Source: Taenia hydatigena (lineage: Eukaryota; Platyhelminthes; Cestoda; Cyclophyllidea; Taeniidae). From it: a stretch of 64,000 bases of DNA. The stretch lies in assembly GCA_036345935.2 (NCBI GenBank), contig JADWOT020000001.1, forward strand, positions 28,128,143 to 28,192,142, given 5' to 3'. Below, piece after piece: positions 60,721 through 64,000 of the stretch. Every line of letters begins with the position of its first letter. Position 1 is the stretch's first letter. The notes under the pieces are model-generated. The model worked only from the letters and a program-made list of their open reading frames with translations, was not told the DNA's origin and did not search any database. A program made the translations under genes and the position numbers.

Positions 60721-62547
60721 GTGCTACATTGCAGCTCTTGCTTCAGCTCATGCTGCAGTTGATCAAGAATCCCTTGCCTGCTGGTGGTGAAAGTAAAACG
60801 CTCGCGCTCCAACACACTTTGCCTCACATTTTATTCCCCACCTGCACACCCTGATTGTCCCCCTGCCCTACACCTGATTCTTGTGGAGTCAGGGCGCTGA
60901 TCCAGAATCGATGACAGCTCTGAAGAACTTCAGCCGATCATATGCTGTTTTCGTGGTTAGTAGCCGATTTTTCAAATAGCTCTTTCTCTATACACTCTCC
61001 TTCTCATCATCCTAGAGGTTGATTTAAATGAAGTTCGGTGTTACACCAAAGGCTTTGTTGACCCTTATTTAAGCCAAATCGGGCAAAGGGTAATGTAACA
61101 TCGTCTGTGAGTAAGGAAAGACGTACGTCGGCTGTACCTGGTTAACGTGTATCTACCGTCATACCCAATATCGGGTTGCTGGTCCGCTAGCCAAAAAGAA
61201 ACGCCATATCAACTGACTTCAAGTACAAGAGACAAATGAGTTGCTTGAACACCTTTTACCGATAACTGTATCATTTTACACCTTATCTTTGACTTTTTTC
61301 CTTCCCTCCTCTGATTGCATTGCCATTGGACATGATCCACGAAGACCCCTCAATTCTGCTTTTAGCTTTCGCATTATCCAGATCACCCTCGAAGCCTAAC
61401 AACACGACAGACACAGAAAAGCATGACTCAGAGTGGTTTTTAGTTTTCTAGACCGCATGTCACTTAGTCTGCTCCAATCTGTCTACATTAACTGCAGCTA
61501 TTTGGTCCTCACATCATTATTCACTCGCGACCACTCTGATTCACTCATTGCACGCTGTCACGTGCATTTCAAATTGCTGTCTTCGATCCAACGATCGATG
61601 TTCTGTCAGGCGCATCGTCGACAGTTTCATATTTCCGTGAATTACCCGCGATGTTGTCGGAAGAAGAAGTGCTCTACGCCGTAATTCTACTTGCCTACCT
61701 GGGCTTTGCACTGCTCAATTTGAGCAGTAGTGCACTGAACCTACTCACATGGTCCTACCTGTGGGGAATCGTTGGTATCGCTAGAACCCTTGTCAACTGT
61801 AAGTGTGCCTATTTCGCTAATAAATGTGCTGCCTTGTAGATGTGACAAGAAGGAAAGGCGAGGCGGGAGAGCGCCATCAGCGCTCAGTTGGAGTTGAGGT
61901 GAGACCCTGTGTGCGCCACCACCGAAGGCTGCCACCGGCCTCAGTGGACCGAGACACAACCAGTTTTGCAATATCTCCCCTTCGTGACGAGGAGGATGCA
62001 CCGGCCACTGAGGCCGTGTGTCTAGGCACCGATCCAAGTGAGTGTCACACCCTTCTCTCCCTCCTCCTCCTCTGCATACCGGTCAAGCCACTTTAAAGGA
62101 GTTGCGCAGTGGCTCTAGCTCAAGATTTACTTCACGCTTTTGTGCTCAATCATAAAAAGCAGACTCAGTATACGTCATTCAGCAGACTTGCTTTTATTGT
62201 TTGGGCAGGTAACAGTAGCATTAGCGTTATTCTCACTTTAAACCACTTATTTTACAGGCATTAGCCACATCGGCATGGTTTTGTTCCTTCTTTTAGCTGA
62301 GCGCTGGTGGCAGGAGTGGAATGCTCAAAACCCTTGTAAGCTCACCGCGCTCATACAATCTCCTCCTCCTCCTCCCCCTCCTCATTTCGCATCCTCACCC
62401 TTCTCTTCTTCCATTGGTTATTTTAGGGCTAAAACACCAACGGGTAGTAAAAAGAGGACGCGCAGAAAGATGGCTCATCTTCTGCTGTCTAAGTTGTTAG
62501 AGACCATTCGCCTCGTTTCTTTTCCCCCTCTTCCCCACACCCCATAG
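60721..62547 (+). CDS. Family M copy 3: multi-exon gene for a putative membrane protein, unrecognised
   Basis: Exons supported by splice sites: 60721-60792 (ATLQLLLQLMLQLIKNPLPA), 60893-60955 (PESMTALKNFSRSYAVFV), 61018-61089 (VDLNEVRCYTKGFVDPYLSQ; joins the previous exon in phase 0), a membrane exon ending at 61798 (LYAVILLAYLGFALL and LNLLTWSYLWGIVGIARTLV, two hydrophobic segments), 61840-62037 (cytosolic, RSVGVEVRPC..LPPASVDRDTTSFA), 62258-62335 (MVLFLLLAERWWQEW) and a last basic exon from 62427. Introns in the 3' half are 41, 220 and 91 nt, all GT-AG and phase 1. The phase into exon 61840 is exact (T|AT). The exons between 61090 and about 61530 are unresolved; poly-T indels there shift the frame against the other copies. 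The last exon ends at 62500 or 62547 depending on frame. Two broken copies lie at 33384 and 35611. Confidence 0.5.
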
Positions 62548-62879
62548 CATGACTGTATCGTGCTAACAGAGTTACGTCACAGCAATACCTTCTTTTTGCC
62601 TTCTATGTGAGCAGAATGGGGTGGATGGTAATGATTCGAGCATTAGTGGACTGGACTGCCACCTCGCAAAATTTAATACACGCAAAAAATTGTTTTAATT
62701 GTGCTTGGTAATGCGCTACTCTTATGACACAAATCATTCCTTGTTTTTAATTGTCGTTGCCATAACCACAATTGACGCTTCGCTCTAAGGTGACGACACG
62801 GTGGTTGACTGACATTTCTGCTGGCTCAACGTCTCCTCGTGTGGTGATGGCGATTTCTCACATTGAATCATTGTTATGA
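62548..62879. other. 3' flank shared with family M copy 2, then single-copy DNA
   Basis: 62548-62655 matches 36625-36735 and marks the end of the duplicated block. The remainder shows no gene. Confidence 0.45.
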
Positions 62880-62951
62880 ATGGACAAAAGGGCTACCAAG
62901 TTCGCGTTTGTATTAATTGCTGTAGTGCCACCATTTGAAGCATCTTGTTTG
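62880..62951 (+). other. First-exon candidate with signal-peptide-like start
   Basis: ATG followed by DKRATKFAFVLIAVVPPFEA and SCL, then a good donor (TTG/GTAAGT). The charge-then-hydrophobic pattern fits a secretory signal. The only nearby acceptor (TATTTGTTAG) leads to a stop within two codons in phase 0, so no second exon is assigned. Confidence 0.2.
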
Positions 62952-63079
62952 GTAAGTTTATTTTTACACGACCCAATTACGCTATTTGTTAGTGTGGATA
63001 GCTGCTGCAGATGGGTCGACCTTAACAAGTTTAGGTTGACTGGATGCAGTTGTCATGCAAGCATCACCGGTAATGCGAG

Positions 63080-63205
63080 TTGATGAGAAAGAGATGGCGT
63101 TGCGAAGCTAGTTACATCCTGGTCCACTGAGGCCGACGGCAGCTTCTGTTGATGGCGTCTGCACGGTCTCACCTCTACTCCAACTGAGCACCGGTGGTGC
63201 CCCCC
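63080..63205 (-). pseudogene. Diverged copy of the family M cytosolic exon, reversed
   Basis: The minus strand reads HHRCSVGVEVRPCRRHQQKL then PSASVDQDVTSFA, aligned without gaps to the exon at 61840-62037. In about 37 aligned codons roughly ten differences are synonymous, which indicates past selection on the protein. A TGA lies six codons upstream in the same frame, and the DEEDAPATEAVC part is not conserved, so this copy is a fragment or is spliced differently. Confidence 0.5.
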
Positions 63206-64000
63206 GGATCACCTTCCATCATCATCAGATATACAAAGCAGCGTAATTATTAGCCAAATAAGGGGAGAATAAAGCCCATTGTGCTGCCCTAATCTAGCAA
63301 TGCCAAGGTCGCGCACGCAAGCAGAAATGCTGAGTAGATCATTTCTCTGTCCGGCAGCATTGCAACCATGTTTCCGAAATGCAAAAATCGCAGCGATGCG
63401 GCTGACAAAGCGATTCAAATAAAACGGTTAAATTTGTGAGGATTTTACTTGTAAGAATGGTCGGGAGGATGAAAAGGGAGGTGAGGTGGAGGAAAGGAGA
63501 AGGAGAACTAAGGCGTACGGTTACGCGTTTATAAGGTTGAAAGTGTAAGGCAGCTAAATTTCAATTGTTAAATTCTTTCATGTTTGGATTTGTTTGTGTG
63601 TGTGTCTGGTGTTTAAAGATTGTTTGGGATTTGAAGGTGCTACGTGCATTCCATTGTCCGAAGGAAAATTCACAATGGAAGAAGATGCAATAGTCACCAC
63701 ACTGGCTGACGCTGATAGGATGTTGGTTTAGAGTGATCTCAACCTCGTTAGCTTGCCCTGTCGCGTTGTATCGCTGTTGCTGATGCAATGCAAAAGAGAT
63801 GCCAGAACGAGACCACTTTGACACTGAAAAGTGGGGGAAGGGGAAAGGTGGCCAAAAAGTCCGGTTTTTAAGGTGTCACTTCTAATCTTATCTGTTTTTG
63901 CATTAGAACGGAAAAATGAACGTAGAGAAAAGACTTTGACCCCTAGCCACAGTCACACATATTGGTTAGTTAGTTAGCCGGACACATGACTATCTCATTG
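63206..64000. other. No firm gene
   Basis: Minus-strand frames at 63209-63418 and 63561-63824 are open but lack splice or paralogue support. Nothing else was recognised up to the window edge. Confidence 0.35.

Noticed and set aside
1..64000. CRISPR arrays, operons, phage genes and ribosomal RNA
   Set aside because: No regularly spaced direct repeats with unique spacers, no densely packed long ORFs, and no rRNA-like conserved blocks were seen. The window is eukaryotic in character.

Overview
This is a stretch of nuclear DNA from an animal, most likely a parasitic flatworm (tapeworm). There are no prokaryotic operons. The believable coding sequence is split by short GT-AG introns of about 41 to 250 nt. 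The only gene whose product can be named with certainty is an intronless cytosolic-type HSP70 (48325-50150, minus strand), which is broken by a stop codon and a frameshift. It also lacks the GGMP/EEVD tail, a trait I recall from the expanded non-canonical HSP70s of tapeworms. The taxon assignment is an inference, not a proof.

Most of the window is repeated DNA. One long family, called R here, is present as four large copies that differ by copy-specific deletions: R-A (about 1400-9267, forward), R-B (about 16757-23796, reverse), R-D (about 27228-33298, forward) and R-C (about 52197-58592, reverse). Extra partial modules lie at 14580-15312 and 33981-35540. A 185-bp element with the hallmarks of a solo LTR (TG...CA ends, 5-bp target duplication) sits at one site in R-A, R-B and R-C and at a second site in R-D and its tandem partner. 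The second site is empty in R-A. Inside R, several reading frames are kept open or nearly open between copies, so R may be a segmental duplication of degenerate genes rather than a classical transposon.

Region by region: 1-1400 has an exon-like start and a dispersed repeat fragment. 1400-9267 is R-A. 9268-10983 is single-copy with one interrupted exon-like frame. 10984-16756 is an inverted duplication carrying an apparently intact five-exon gene (12958-14399, 257 codons, product unrecognised) and its broken mirror copy (15313-16158). 16757-23796 is R-B. 23797-27227 is single-copy with little support for genes. 27228-36735 is R-D, followed by a 2.3-kb tandem duplication carrying two broken copies of a membrane-protein gene (family M). 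36647-48200 is mostly single-copy with one small two-exon gene model and scattered weak exon candidates. 48211-50229 is the HSP70 pseudogene with a poly(A) signal and a TATA-like box. 51825-52081 is a small two-exon gene model. 52197-58592 is R-C. 59130-59650 is an inverted partner of 37630-38160. 60721-62547 is the fullest copy of family M, and 63080-63205 holds a diverged, reversed copy of one of its exons.

How the parts fit: the window looks like a duplication hot spot where an ancestral block has been copied in both orientations, with LTR insertions, deletions and gene decay after each round. Functional coding sequence is probably limited to the five-exon gene, the M copy at 60.7-62.5 kb and a few small genes. 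I could not run similarity searches, so function is left open for all of these.
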